Counted from the stretch's first letter, positions 37,409 to 47,375 are shown. The stretch: DNA of 64,000 nt from Nitrososphaerota archaeon (GCA_029785375.1 JAFLZV010000006.1:1-64000); one strand, 5' to 3'. A program made the numbers and translations. The notes: generated from the letters alone by a model not told the origin.

Positions 37409-37467
37409 AACAGCACTTTCTTGTCCAAAATCTATAAAAGCGTTATCTGGGCCGTCCGGCCTGAAGT

Positions 37468-38712
37468 TTGCGCCGAACCGTAGCCCTCGCCTTCTCCGGC
37501 GGCCTTGACACTTCGGTGTGCGTCAAGTGGCTCCAGGAGAAGTACGACGCCGAGGTCATCACTGTAACCCTCGACCTGGGCCAGAAGGACGACATGGGCG
37601 GGATAGAGGAGCGCTCGAGGCAGATCGGCGCCAGGAACCATTACACCATAGACGCCAAGGAGGAGTTCGTACGCGATTACGTCTTCCCTTCTGTCAAGGC
37701 CAACGCGCTCTACGAGGAGAAGTATCCGCTCGGCACCGCCCTGGGGAGGCCTCTCATAGGGAAGAAGCTTGTCGAGGTCGCCGAGAAGGAAGGGGCCACC
37801 GCCGTGGCCCACGGCTGCACGGGCAAAGGGAACGACCAGGTGAGGATTGACGTCACTGTGAGGGCGATGAACCCCTCTCTGCAGGTCATAGCCCCTGTCC
37901 GTGAGTGGAACATGAGCAGGGACGAGGAGATAGCCTACGCCCAGCAGCGCGGCCTCCCTGTCAAGCCTTCGAAGTCAATCTTCAGCGTCGACCAGAACAT
38001 ATGGGGGAGGTCAGTGGAGAGCGGCCCCCTCGAGAACCCTGATACCGAGCCGCCAGAAGACGCTTTCGAGTGGACGGCCTCCCCGGAGGAGGCGCCGGAC
38101 GAGCCGGGATACCTGGAGCTCGGCTTCCAGGAGGGAGTACCCACCAGGATGGACGGGAAGGCCATGGAGCCCCTCGAGCTGGTCAGCCGGGTCAACGAGG
38201 TCGCAGGCGCCCACGGTGTCGGGAGGATCGACCACATCGAAGACAGGCTGGTGGGGATAAAGTCCCGTGAAGTCTACGAATGCCCTGCAGCCTCTGTGAT
38301 CATAGAGGCACACAGAGACCTCGAGAAGCTCGTCCTCACCCGCCACGAGCTCGCGTTCAAGGCGCAGGTCGAAAGGGAGTGGGCATGGCTGGTCTACTCG
38401 GGGCTCTGGTTGGAGCCGCTCCGGCCGGCCCTGGACCGGTTCATCGCAGCCACCCAGCACAGGGTGACCGGCTCTGTGAAAGTGAAGCTCTACAAGGGGG
38501 GCGCCAGAGTCGTCGGCAGGTCGTCGGACTACTCCATCTACGACGTCGGCCTGGCTACCTATGGTCGGGGCTCGACCTTCGACCAGATGAGCGCGGTCGG
38601 ATTCATCGAGCTGTGGGGGCTCCAGTCGAGGGTCGCCTCCGGGCTCAGCGCCCAATCCGAGGAAAAAGAAGAGAATGGACATCAGAGGGACAAGGCTAAG
38701 GAAGCCCAGTGA
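37468..38712 (+). CDS. argG: Argininosuccinate synthase
   Basis: ALAFSGGLDTSVCVKWLQEKY; HGCTGKGNDQVR. Confidence 0.95.
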   Translation: MRRTVALAFSGGLDTSVCVKWLQEKYDAEVITVTLDLGQKDDMGGIEERSRQIGARNHYTIDAKEEFVRDYVFPSVKANALYEEKYPLGTALGRPLIGKKLVEVAEKEGATAVAHGCTGKGNDQVRIDVTVRAMNPSLQVIAPVREWNMSRDEEIAYAQQRGLPVKPSKSIFSVDQNIWGRSVESGPLENPDTEPPEDAFEWTASPEEAPDEPGYLELGFQEGVPTRMDGKAMEPLELVSRVNEVAGAHGVGRIDHIEDRLVGIKSREVYECPAASVIIEAHRDLEKLVLTRHELAFKAQVEREWAWLVYSGLWLEPLRPALDRFIAATQHRVTGSVKVKLYKGGARVVGRSSDYSIYDVGLATYGRGSTFDQMSAVGFIELWGLQSRVASGLSAQSEEKEENGHQRDKAKEAQ

Positions 38713-40159
38713 CGAGGCCCTCGCCTTCACCTCCTCGATGGCCGACGACGGGCGCATCGCCCGCCAGGTCATCTCGGTGAACATGGCCCACATGGCAGCC
38801 CTGGTCAGGGCGGGGGAGGTGGACCGCCGGGTCGGAGCGAAATGTATGAAGTTCCTGACCGGCGCATCTTCCGAGATCCCGCCCGGCGTAAAGTCCGAGG
38901 ACTTCCACCAGCAGCTCGAACAGGAGGCCGTCGACCTCCTCGGGGTTGAGACCGCCGGGTTCCTCAGCTACGGCAAGAGCAGGAACGACCAGGTCGCCAC
39001 GGCGATACGCATGGAGCTGCGGGAGTCGGTACTGGTCCTGGCCGGCTCCATCGCCGAGCTCCAGGCGGCGCTGCTGGGGCAGGCGAAGAAGAACGGCGCA
39101 GTGCTGGTGCCTGGGTATACCCACCTCCAGAGGGCGCAGCCCGTGACTTTCGCCCACCATCTATTCGCCCACTTCGACGCACTCCAGCGCGACGTCGAGA
39201 GGGCTCTGGAGCTCTATGCGCGCGTCAACCAGTCTCCCATGGGTTCGGCGGCCATGGCGGGGACGTCGGTGAAGGTCGACAGAAGGTACGTCGCAGGCCT
39301 CCTCGGGTTCTCAGGCCTGGTCAGAAACGCCATGGACGGCGCCTCCGCCAGGGACGTCGCGGTCGAGTCCCTTTCATGCGCCACCATCACGGCGCTCGAC
39401 GTCAGCAGGCTGGCGGAGGAGCTGATACTGTGGAGCTCGTCTGAGTTCGGGTACTTGGAGCTCGCCGACGCATACGCGGCGTCAAGCAGCATAATGCCCC
39501 AGAAGAAGAACGCCGTGGTCGCTGAGATGGCCCGGGCCAAGGCTGGGTCGGTCCTGGGAGGGCTGGTCGCCGCCTGCGCCATCCTGAAGGCGCTCCCCTA
39601 TTCATACAATCTCGACCTGCAGGAGGTCACCCCGCACCTCTGGCGTGCCATGGACGACGTGACAAGCGCCGTCAGGCTCCTCGCAGGCATGGTCGCTTCG
39701 GCCTCGCCCAGGAAGGAGCGCCTCTCCTCGGCGGTCCAGGGGGACGGGTCGACGGCCGTCGGCCTCGCCAATCATCTTGTCAGGGAGCACGGCTTCTCTT
39801 TCCGCCAGGCTCACGCCGTGGTAGGGGAGCTGGTCCGCATCTCGGCGGACACAGGCGCGCCCCTTCAGGAAGTGGCTGCGTCCAAACTGGCGAACGTTTC
39901 TGCAGGCTTCGGGAAGAGGGTGGCCCTGGACAGACGGACCATCGAGGCCATCCTCGACCCCGCCCGCTTCCTCGCGAAGGTCGCGACCGAGGGGGGCGCC
40001 AACCCGCGACTGATAGCGAAGGAGCTCGACGCACGCCAACGAGACGTCGCCTCCACTAGGTCCTCGCTCTCCGAGCGGAAGGCCGCGCTGAGGGCGTCGG
40101 AACAGAAGCTGCGCACGACCGCCATGGGCCTGGCCCGGGAGGTGAAGTCAGGAGATTGA
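38675..40159 (+). CDS. argH: Argininosuccinate lyase
   Basis: GKSRNDQVATAIRMELRE; SSSIMPQKKN. Confidence 0.95.
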   Translation: MDIRGTRLRKPSDEALAFTSSMADDGRIARQVISVNMAHMAALVRAGEVDRRVGAKCMKFLTGASSEIPPGVKSEDFHQQLEQEAVDLLGVETAGFLSYGKSRNDQVATAIRMELRESVLVLAGSIAELQAALLGQAKKNGAVLVPGYTHLQRAQPVTFAHHLFAHFDALQRDVERALELYARVNQSPMGSAAMAGTSVKVDRRYVAGLLGFSGLVRNAMDGASARDVAVESLSCATITALDVSRLAEELILWSSSEFGYLELADAYAASSSIMPQKKNAVVAEMARAKAGSVLGGLVAACAILKALPYSYNLDLQEVTPHLWRAMDDVTSAVRLLAGMVASASPRKERLSSAVQGDGSTAVGLANHLVREHGFSFRQAHAVVGELVRISADTGAPLQEVAASKLANVSAGFGKRVALDRRTIEAILDPARFLAKVATEGGANPRLIAKELDARQRDVASTRSSLSERKAALRASEQKLRTTAMGLAREVKSGD

Positions 40160-40329
40160 ACACAAGCTGCAACGAGTGCGGAGCCGGTCTGGCCGTACCA
40201 GACGATGCCATAGTCGGGGAGCTGGTCTCGTGCAAGGACTGCTCGTCAGAGTACGAGGTAGCGGAGATATCGAACGGCACTGCCCTGCTCAAGGCCGCCG
40301 AGAAGGTCGGAGAGGACTGGGGAGAATAG
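40156..40329 (+). CDS. lysW: Amino-group carrier protein LysW (57 aa, TTG start)
   Basis: NTSCNECGAGLAVPDDAIVGELVSCKDCSSEYEV... ends in EDWGE, the carrier C-terminus. Confidence 0.93.
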   Translation: MNTSCNECGAGLAVPDDAIVGELVSCKDCSSEYEVAEISNGTALLKAAEKVGEDWGE

Positions 40330-41180
40330 TGAAGCTCACCATAACCTTCGACAGGCTGAGGTGGGAGGAGAAGGCGCTCAGCGAAGCCGCCGCGGCTGCC
40401 GGGATAGACGCTACGCTGGTCGACGTCAAGGGGCTGGTCTTCGAAGTCCCGAAGAGGCGGCAGGAGTTCGGGGACGTCGTCCTCCAGCGGTGCATCAGCC
40501 ACTACCGCTCGTCGAACCTCACCCGAGCTCTCGAAGGGGCGGGGATACAGGTAGTCAACAGCCAGGCGGTGGCTGAGGTCTGCAGCAACAAGCTCGCCAC
40601 CACCATCGCGCTCTCGAAGGCGGGGGTGCCTACGCCGCGCACCTTCCTCGCCCTCACATCCGAGGCTGCTGAGGAAGCGGCCGAGGCCCTCGGCTACCCC
40701 CTAGTGCTGAAGCCGTTCACCGGGAGCTGGGGGCGGATGGTGACGGTCGTCCGGGACAGGGAGACCCTCCGGTCATTGATCGAATACAAGGAAGAGCTAG
40801 CCAACCCACAGGAGCAGCACATGTACTACATGCAGGAGTACGTCAACAGGCCCCCGCGGGACGTCAGGGCTATAGTGGCCGGGGACAGCATCGTCGCCTG
40901 CGTCCACAGGGTCGCTCCGCCAGGGGAGTGGAGGACGAACGTCGCCCGGGGCGCGACATCCGAGGCGTTCAAGCCAGACGCCGACCTCACGGAGGTCATC
41001 CTGAAGGCCGCCGAGGCCGTGGGGGGAGGCATCCTGGGGGTGGACGCCATGGAGCCAGAGTCAGGCTACCTGGTCCACGAGGTCAACAACACCGTCGAGT
41101 TCAAGGGGGCCCAGTCAGCCGTGGGCTTAGACATCCCCTCAAGGCTGATCGGCTACGTGGCAGGGCTGGCGAGGAGATAG
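40329..41180 (+). CDS. lysX: LysW ligase LysX/ArgX
   Basis: ATP-grasp; LKPFTGSWGRMVTVV; HEVNNTVEFKGAQ; GTG start overlaps the lysW stop. Confidence 0.92.
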   Translation: MKLTITFDRLRWEEKALSEAAAAAGIDATLVDVKGLVFEVPKRRQEFGDVVLQRCISHYRSSNLTRALEGAGIQVVNSQAVAEVCSNKLATTIALSKAGVPTPRTFLALTSEAAEEAAEALGYPLVLKPFTGSWGRMVTVVRDRETLRSLIEYKEELANPQEQHMYYMQEYVNRPPRDVRAIVAGDSIVACVHRVAPPGEWRTNVARGATSEAFKPDADLTEVILKAAEAVGGGILGVDAMEPESGYLVHEVNNTVEFKGAQSAVGLDIPSRLIGYVAGLARR

Positions 41181-41181
41181 C

Positions 41182-42243
41182 ATGGTCCGCGTGGGTGTGC
41201 TCGCAGGCTCCGGGTACATAGGGGGGGAGCTGCTCCGGCTGTTGCTCCAGCACCCCGAGGCAGAGGTGTCCTTCGCCACCTCGCGGAGGTACGCGGGGGA
41301 GTACGTCTTCAGGGTCCACCCGAACCTTCGGGGGGTCACCGAACTGAAGTTCGTCGCCCTCGATCCGTCCAAGCTCGCAGACTCAGCGGACGTGGTGTTC
41401 GCGGCCCTCCCACACGGCGAGTCTGTGAAGGTGGTCCCCCAGCTGGTCGACTCGGGACTGAAGGTCATCGACCTGAGCGCCGACTTCAGGCTTGGCGACA
41501 GCTCGCAGTATCCGTTCTGGTACGGCTACGAGCACCCGCGCCCGGACCTCCTGGAGAAGTTCGTCCTCTCGATCCCCGAGCTGAACCGGGACCAGGTGAG
41601 GGGGGCCAGGCTGGTGGCCTCGCCCGGATGCATGGCAATCACCACCATACTGGCCCTAGCCCCGTTGTTCAGGACCAAGTCCCTGGGGGTGGACCCGGAG
41701 CACGTGGTGGTCGACGCGAAGGTAGGCTCGTCCGGGTCCGGCGGCAAGCCCTCCCTCGCGACCCACTTCTCAGAGCGCTTCAGCGTGGTCAGGCCCTATA
41801 AGCCGGCTGGCCACAGGCACGCGGCGGAGATAGAGCAGGTCCTCTCGTCCATCGCCGGGACCCGCATCAAGGTCTCGATGTCGGCCCACGGCGTGAACAT
41901 GGTGAGAGGCATCCTGAGCACCTCGCACCTGTTCGCCTCAGGGGAGTTCAAGCCGGTCGACCTGTGGAAGGCCTATCGTGACGCGTACTCCGGGAGCTAC
42001 TTCGTCAGGATAGTCAAGGACAGGCAGGGCCCCTTCAGGCTCCCAGACCCTAAGCTGGTCGTAGGCTCAAACTTCTGCGACGTAGGGTTCGAGACGGAGG
42101 AGAGGACTGGCCGGATAGTCGCCCTCGGCGCGACCGACAACCTGGTCAAGGGGGCTGCCGGGAACGCGGTCCAATCGATGAACCTCATGCTGGGCTTCGA
42201 CGAGAAAGCGGGGCTGGAGATGGCGCCCCTGCATCCGGTGTAG
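41182..42243 (+). CDS. lysY: LysW-linked N-acetyl-gamma-glutamyl-phosphate reductase-like enzyme (LysY/ArgC)
   Basis: GVLAGSGYIGGELLRLLLQHPEAEV; SPGCMAITTILAL; GAAGNAVQSMN. Confidence 0.93.
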   Translation: MVRVGVLAGSGYIGGELLRLLLQHPEAEVSFATSRRYAGEYVFRVHPNLRGVTELKFVALDPSKLADSADVVFAALPHGESVKVVPQLVDSGLKVIDLSADFRLGDSSQYPFWYGYEHPRPDLLEKFVLSIPELNRDQVRGARLVASPGCMAITTILALAPLFRTKSLGVDPEHVVVDAKVGSSGSGGKPSLATHFSERFSVVRPYKPAGHRHAAEIEQVLSSIAGTRIKVSMSAHGVNMVRGILSTSHLFASGEFKPVDLWKAYRDAYSGSYFVRIVKDRQGPFRLPDPKLVVGSNFCDVGFETEERTGRIVALGATDNLVKGAAGNAVQSMNLMLGFDEKAGLEMAPLHPV

Positions 42244-42247
42244 CGCG

Positions 42248-43054
42248 ATGAGGGTGGTCGTCAAGGTCGGAGGGAGCCTGATGAAGGCCGGCGTCCCCGA
42301 GCCTCTGGTCAATGACGCAGCCAGGCTGTCTCCATCCAATCAGCTCATCTTGGTGCACGGCGGTGGGGACGTGGTGACAGAGTATGCCACCAGGCTTGGG
42401 AAGGAGCAGCGTTTCGTCGTCTCCCCAGACGGGATCAGGAGCAGGTACACCGACAGGGAGACAGCAGAGATCTACCAGATGGTGATGAGCGGCTTCCTGG
42501 CTAAGCGCCTGGTGCAGGCTCTCCACAGAGCGGGGCTGAAGGGGGTCTCCCTCGCAGGCGGGGACGGGTCACTAATCACAGCCACGCGGAAGTCGAAGCT
42601 GGTGATCATAGACGAGAGGGGGAGGAAGGTCGCCATCGAGGGGGGGTATACGGGTAGGGTCCGCGGCGTGGACCCTTCGCTCTTGGACCTGCTCCTCGGC
42701 CGGGGTTACGTCCCTGTAATCTCGCCGGTGGCCATGGGGGAGGAAGGGGAACCGCTCAACATCGACGGGGACAGGGCGGCGGCATCCGTGGCCGTCGGAG
42801 CAGGGGCGGACGCCGTGGTGTTCGCGACCAACGTCGAGGGGCTGAGCCTAGACGGTTCACTCGTCGGGCACCTCTCCGCAGAAGAGGCTGCGGCCAGCCT
42901 CCCGAAGATCGGGTTCGGCATGCAGAAGAAGGTCATGGCTGCGGTGGATGCCGTGAGGGCAGGAGTCAAGGAGGCGGTGATATGCTCGGGGACGAGGGAG
43001 GGGCCCCTCTCCAGTGCCTTCTCCCACGAGGGGTGCACGGTGATCACACGATGA
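42248..43054 (+). CDS. lysZ: LysW-aminoadipate/glutamate kinase (LysZ/ArgB)
   Basis: VKVGGSLM; VHGGGDVV; AGGDGSLI. Confidence 0.93.
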   Translation: MRVVVKVGGSLMKAGVPEPLVNDAARLSPSNQLILVHGGGDVVTEYATRLGKEQRFVVSPDGIRSRYTDRETAEIYQMVMSGFLAKRLVQALHRAGLKGVSLAGGDGSLITATRKSKLVIIDERGRKVAIEGGYTGRVRGVDPSLLDLLLGRGYVPVISPVAMGEEGEPLNIDGDRAAASVAVGAGADAVVFATNVEGLSLDGSLVGHLSAEEAAASLPKIGFGMQKKVMAAVDAVRAGVKEAVICSGTREGPLSSAFSHEGCTVITR

Positions 43055-44241
43055 TTGAGCAGATCCGCGGCCTTGAGGACGCCTACGAGGCCCATGCCTT
43101 CAACAAGTTCCCCATTGCCATAATGAGAGGGAAAGGGTCCCTCGTCTGGGACTCGGAAGGGAAGGAGTACATCGACCTCATGTCGGGCATCGGGGTGGCC
43201 CTGGTCGGCCACTGCAACGACTCGGTGATTGAAGCGGTGAGGGAGCAGTCCGGGAAGCTGCTCACTTGCCACGGTTCCTATTACAACGACGCCAGGGCAG
43301 GCTTCGTGGAGCGTCTGGTGAAGGCGGCGCCCAGGGGGCTGGGGAAGGCCCTCCTCACCAACACGGGGACCGAGTCCGTGGAGGCGGCCATCAAGCTTGC
43401 TAGGCGGCACACCTCGAGGAAGAAGGTCGTGGCGATGAAGGGCGCCTTCCACGGCAAGACCTACGGTGCCCTTTCGGCCACCTGGAGCAAGAAGTACAGG
43501 GACCCATTCGGCCCGCTCCTTGACGGGTTCGGCTTCGCCGAGTACGGCGACGCGAGGTCGTTGGAGTCCATGGTAGACGGGGACACCGCGGCAGTCATCG
43601 CGGAGCCCGTCCAGGGAGAGAGCGGGGTTGTCGTCCCTCCGGAGGGCTACCTCAAGGAGGTGAGAGAGATCTGCGACAGGAACGGGACCCTGCTGATCCT
43701 CGACGAGATTCAATCCGGCCTGGGGCGGACAGGGAAGATGTGGGCCTCGGAACACTGGGGGGTCGTCCCGGACATAATGACCGTGTCGAAGGGGCTTGGA
43801 GGCGGCCTCCCGATTGGCGCGGCCCTCGCCACCGACGAGGTTGCCGGGAGCCTGAAGGGCGGCGAGCACACCAGCACCTTCGCCGGCAACCCGCTCTCCT
43901 GTGCCGCGGGCTCGGCCACCCTCGACTACATCGCCAAGAACGACCTCCCGTCCAGGGCGAAGGAGAAAGGTGACGTCTTGAAAGCGGGGCTCTCCAAGGT
44001 CGCGTCGGCCCACAGGCTGGTGAAGGAAGTGCGGGGACTGGGGCTGATGCTCGCACTGCAGACCAGGGTTGACATACATTCTATGCTCCTCTCGGCCCAG
44101 GCCAAAGGGGTGATCACCGCCTACTCGGGGAGGGACACGTTCAGGTTCCTGCCCCCCCTCGTGATAGAGGACGCACAGATGGCCAGAGGGCTCGAGGTCG
44201 TCGACGGCGTCATAGGCGAGGCGGAGGCGGGCAGGTTCTGA
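43051..44241 (+). CDS. lysJ: LysW-linked aminotransferase (LysJ/ArgD)
   Basis: MSGIGVALVGHCN; LILDEIQSGLGRTGKMWASEHWGVVPDIMTVSKGLGGGLPIGA. Confidence 0.93.
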   Translation: MIEQIRGLEDAYEAHAFNKFPIAIMRGKGSLVWDSEGKEYIDLMSGIGVALVGHCNDSVIEAVREQSGKLLTCHGSYYNDARAGFVERLVKAAPRGLGKALLTNTGTESVEAAIKLARRHTSRKKVVAMKGAFHGKTYGALSATWSKKYRDPFGPLLDGFGFAEYGDARSLESMVDGDTAAVIAEPVQGESGVVVPPEGYLKEVREICDRNGTLLILDEIQSGLGRTGKMWASEHWGVVPDIMTVSKGLGGGLPIGAALATDEVAGSLKGGEHTSTFAGNPLSCAAGSATLDYIAKNDLPSRAKEKGDVLKAGLSKVASAHRLVKEVRGLGLMLALQTRVDIHSMLLSAQAKGVITAYSGRDTFRFLPPLVIEDAQMARGLEVVDGVIGEAEAGRF

Positions 44242-44296
44242 CTGCACGAGACGCGTCAGCGGCAGGCTCCGGCGGGCAGGCGGCCGCCGAAGGGAG

Positions 44297-45394
44297 ATGA
44301 ACCGACCTGACGGGGAGGCTGTCAAGCTCCTCGTCGACTCGCTGAGAATCTATTCGCCCACGAAGGGAGAGGAGGAGCTTGCCGGCTTCCTCGCGGACAG
44401 CATGAAGCGCCTCGGGTACTCAAGGGTACGGCTCGACGGCGCAGGGAACGTGGTAGGAGAGGTGGGGAAGGGGAAGCCCAGGCTCCTTCTCTGCGGCCAC
44501 ATGGACACCGTCCCGGGGAAGCTCCCGGTCAGGAGGACAAGAGAGGCAGTCTACGGGAGAGGAGCCGCCGACGCGAAGTCTCCCCTGTGTGCGCTTCTCC
44601 TGGCGGGGGCGAGGGCCGCGGACGCCGGCGTGAGGATAACCTTCGCGGGGGCGACCGAGGAGGAGGGGGACGGCGCCGGGGTGGAACAGCTCGCCAACGA
44701 GGCGGCCCCCTATGACTACGCCGTGTTCGGCGAGCCCAGCGGGGCAGACAGGATAACCATAGGCTACCGGGGGAGGATGAGCCTGCGGGTCGTGGTGCGG
44801 ACCCCGGGGGGGCATGCGGGGTCGCCCTGGGCCCACAGGAGCGCTTTCGACGAGTTCACCTCCATCCTCAGCAGGCTGAGGGAGTACGAGGCCGGCCACC
44901 TGGTCCAGGATGACCACTTCAGATCCGTTTCCATCTCCCCCACGCTCGTGCGCGCAGGCTCCTACCAGAACGTGGTCCCCGGCCTCTGCGAGGCGACCTT
45001 CGATGTTCGCCTCCCGCCGGGGCTCTCCTCGGCCCAGGTTCTCGGTGAAATCAGGCCAATGGTCGAAGCCCGCTGGGGCGAGGTCAGAGCGGAGTTGAAC
45101 CCTGGCCCTCCCACCGAGGCCTACGAAGCGGACGTCGGCTCGCGGCTGGTAAGGGCGTTCCAGAGGGCCATCCTGCTCCGTCTCGGCAAGAAGCCCTCTT
45201 TGGTCAGGAAGACCGGGACCGGTGACATGAACACCTTCGCCAGCAGGAAGGGGGTCTCCTGCCTGACCTACGGCCCGGGGCTATCGGGGACCAGCCACAC
45301 CGAGGAGGAAGCGGTCCGCATCAGGGACTACCTGGACGGCATAGAGGTGGCGAGGGAGGCGATAGGGCAGCTCGTCACCATGAGCGTCGGCTGA
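44297..45394 (+). CDS. lysK: LysW-lysine/ornithine carboxypeptidase (LysK/ArgE-like)
   Basis: LLCGHMDTVPG; TEEEGDGAGVEQL; GTGDMNTF; position in cluster. Confidence 0.9.
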   Translation: MNRPDGEAVKLLVDSLRIYSPTKGEEELAGFLADSMKRLGYSRVRLDGAGNVVGEVGKGKPRLLLCGHMDTVPGKLPVRRTREAVYGRGAADAKSPLCALLLAGARAADAGVRITFAGATEEEGDGAGVEQLANEAAPYDYAVFGEPSGADRITIGYRGRMSLRVVVRTPGGHAGSPWAHRSAFDEFTSILSRLREYEAGHLVQDDHFRSVSISPTLVRAGSYQNVVPGLCEATFDVRLPPGLSSAQVLGEIRPMVEARWGEVRAELNPGPPTEAYEADVGSRLVRAFQRAILLRLGKKPSLVRKTGTGDMNTFASRKGVSCLTYGPGLSGTSHTEEEAVRIRDYLDGIEVAREAIGQLVTMSVG

Positions 45395-45396
45395 CC

Positions 45397-46224
45397 TCAT
45401 ACTCTGATTTCTTCCAGCCCAAACTGCTTCACCAGCCCCACGATCTTCTCCTTGTGGGGCCCCAGGCCTTTCCAGTCAAGGGCGGCGTACCTGACGGGGG
45501 AGGTGGTCCTCTGCAGCATCTGTCCCATCATCCTCTCGTCTATCTGCCCCAGGGCGTACTTGGGCGCCACGAAGGACATGGCCATCTCCTCCTCAAGGAG
45601 GAGCTTGGTGAACTTCTCGGGGTAGTGGGTCCCGCCGAAGCCCAGCGCTGTCTTGTCCCAGACGCGCTTCTGCGACAGGCTTTCCATCAGCGCCTTCGCC
45701 ACCACCCGCGCGGCATCGGCGTCTCCCCAGTGCTTCTCCGTCGATCCGAGCTCGACGAAGAGTATCGGTTTCTGCAGCGAGGTAGGTCCGTGGTGCGTCG
45801 CCTCCATCGTAATCTCGTAGCCGCCCACCTCCGCCCTGTGGTCCCAGAGGGCGACCAGGTAGTTCTTGAGGAGCCCCGGGTCCGCCTTCCCCAGCTCCCT
45901 CCCTGCCCCTCCGAACTTCGCCTCCTCGGAGAAGTTCCCCGTGGTGTGGACCGTCAGGGAGGCAATCCCGGACTCCGCACTATGCCTCGACAGGAAGATG
46001 TACGCCTGGGGGTTGAAGTACTCGTCCAGGCTCGGCGGGGTGACGATCGCCCCCTCGAACCAGGCCAGGAGGTATGACTCCTTCTGGTAAACCGGGTTTC
46101 CAAGGAGTTTCACCCCGGTCGACACAAACCCCTGGCTCTCGACCAAGGCGGAGGCGAGCGTCTTCGACGCCAAGTCGGTGGTGGACGCCAGAATCACAGT
46201 GGCTGGCTCCCCCTGGGGGTTCAT
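45397..46224 (-). CDS. dtdA: D-aminoacyl-tRNA deacylase DtdA (GEK1 type)
   Basis: ATHHGPTSLQKPILFVELGSTEKHW; FLSRHSAESGIASLTVHTTGNF. Confidence 0.9.
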   Translation of the reverse strand: MNPQGEPATVILASTTDLASKTLASALVESQGFVSTGVKLLGNPVYQKESYLLAWFEGAIVTPPSLDEYFNPQAYIFLSRHSAESGIASLTVHTTGNFSEEAKFGGAGRELGKADPGLLKNYLVALWDHRAEVGGYEITMEATHHGPTSLQKPILFVELGSTEKHWGDADAARVVAKALMESLSQKRVWDKTALGFGGTHYPEKFTKLLLEEEMAMSFVAPKYALGQIDERMMGQMLQRTTSPVRYAALDWKGLGPHKEKIVGLVKQFGLEEIRV

Positions 46225-46337
46225 GGCTCCCCGGCCGCGCGACCAGGTATTAACGCTGGGGCGTCCTGCGCCTCCGATGTGGTTCTCCGGAGGATTAGAC
46301 ATATAAGCCGACCAAGGCCGCCGCATCATGTACGACC

Positions 46338-46505
46338 ATGGGGTTCCGGGACTTCCTGAAGTCATCGAGGGCCATATTCAGGCTGGCCCACAAGAGCGAC
46401 ACGGACGAGTTCACCCTCTACCTCAAACTGGTCGCGCTCGGCATCGCCGTGGTCGGGACGATAGGATTCCTCATCAAACTGGTGGGGACGATTTTCTTCG
46501 GGTAG
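46338..46505 (+). CDS. secE: Preprotein translocase SecE/Sec61-gamma
   Basis: MGFRDFLKSSRAIFRLAHKSDTDEFTLYLKLVALGIAVVGTIGFLIKLVGTIFFG; read directly from the sequence, below the ORF track length cut-off. Confidence 0.92.
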   Translation: MGFRDFLKSSRAIFRLAHKSDTDEFTLYLKLVALGIAVVGTIGFLIKLVGTIFFG

Positions 46506-46782
46506 ACGCGGTTCCCGCCAACACGCAGCTATGTCTTCCCTGTAAGTGCAGGCGCCTGCCTCTGCTCACCCTGATGCATCGCGCTCATTGGGAGACGTCT
46601 GACTCGCCTTGTTCCCCGAGAACACGACGGGGGTTTTGGGAGCCGTCTAGGCCCTCCAAGGGGCGTCGGACCCTAGGCACTGGATTAGATTTCTGCTGTC
46701 ACGACCCCTGACCTATCGTTACAGTCTGCAAGATAGTCGTCGTGGCGGCGGGCTATGCGGTGCGGCCTTCGGCGCCTTCAGA

Positions 46783-46824
46783 GTGAGCCCGTCCGGCATG
46801 ATCCTGTGGTTCTGACGGGCTTAC
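46783..46824. other. Strong 11-bp hairpin (one G-U) in the secE-spt5 intergenic region
   Basis: GTGAGCCCGTC - 20-nt loop - GACGGGCTTAC. Confidence 0.5.
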
Positions 46825-46883
46825 GGCGACGTGCTCGCAGGTCAAAAGGTTATTAGGCCAACGAAAGTCGGGCTTTTTTCACC

Positions 46884-47369
46884 TTGTCGGCTCTGAGCGA
46901 CCAAGAGAGGAACAGCTCAATCTTCCCGGTCAAGACCACCGGAGGTCAGGAAAGGACCGTGGCGACCTTCGTGGCCAACAGGGCCGTCCAGAAGGGGAAG
47001 CCCATCTACTCGGTCCTCGCCCTCGACACCTGGAAGGGGTACGTGCTCTTCGAGGCCCCAAACAGCCAAGTGGTAGACGAGAGCATCCAGGGGTTCAAGC
47101 ACGTCAGAAGCAAGATCCCCGGCATGATGCAGTACTCCGACATCGAGAAGTTCTTGGTCACAAAGTCCATGGTGGCGGAGCTGAACACCGAGGACACCAT
47201 CGAGATAGTCGCGGGACCGTTCAAGGGGATGCGGGCGAAGATCTCGCGGGTAGAGAAGGAGAAGCAGGAGATCACGGTCTCGCTGCTGGACACTGCCTTC
47301 GCCATGCCCATCACAATCGACGCGGCCTATGCCAAGCTCGTTGCCAGGGCCAAGCCGGAGCAGAAGTGA
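46884..47369 (+). CDS. spt5: Transcription elongation factor Spt5/NusG
   Basis: VATFVANRAVQKGKPIYSVLALDTWKGYVLFEA; KOW: GPFKGMRAKISRVEKEKQEITV. Confidence 0.92.
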   Translation: MSALSDQERNSSIFPVKTTGGQERTVATFVANRAVQKGKPIYSVLALDTWKGYVLFEAPNSQVVDESIQGFKHVRSKIPGMMQYSDIEKFLVTKSMVAELNTEDTIEIVAGPFKGMRAKISRVEKEKQEITVSLLDTAFAMPITIDAAYAKLVARAKPEQK

Positions 47370-47375
47370 GTCTGG

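Noticed and set aside
42706-44325. 539-aa minus-strand ORF
   Set aside because: Antisense to lysZ/lysJ/lysK, which have unambiguous motifs; low-complexity Arg/Gly/Pro-rich shadow ORF typical of high-GC DNA.
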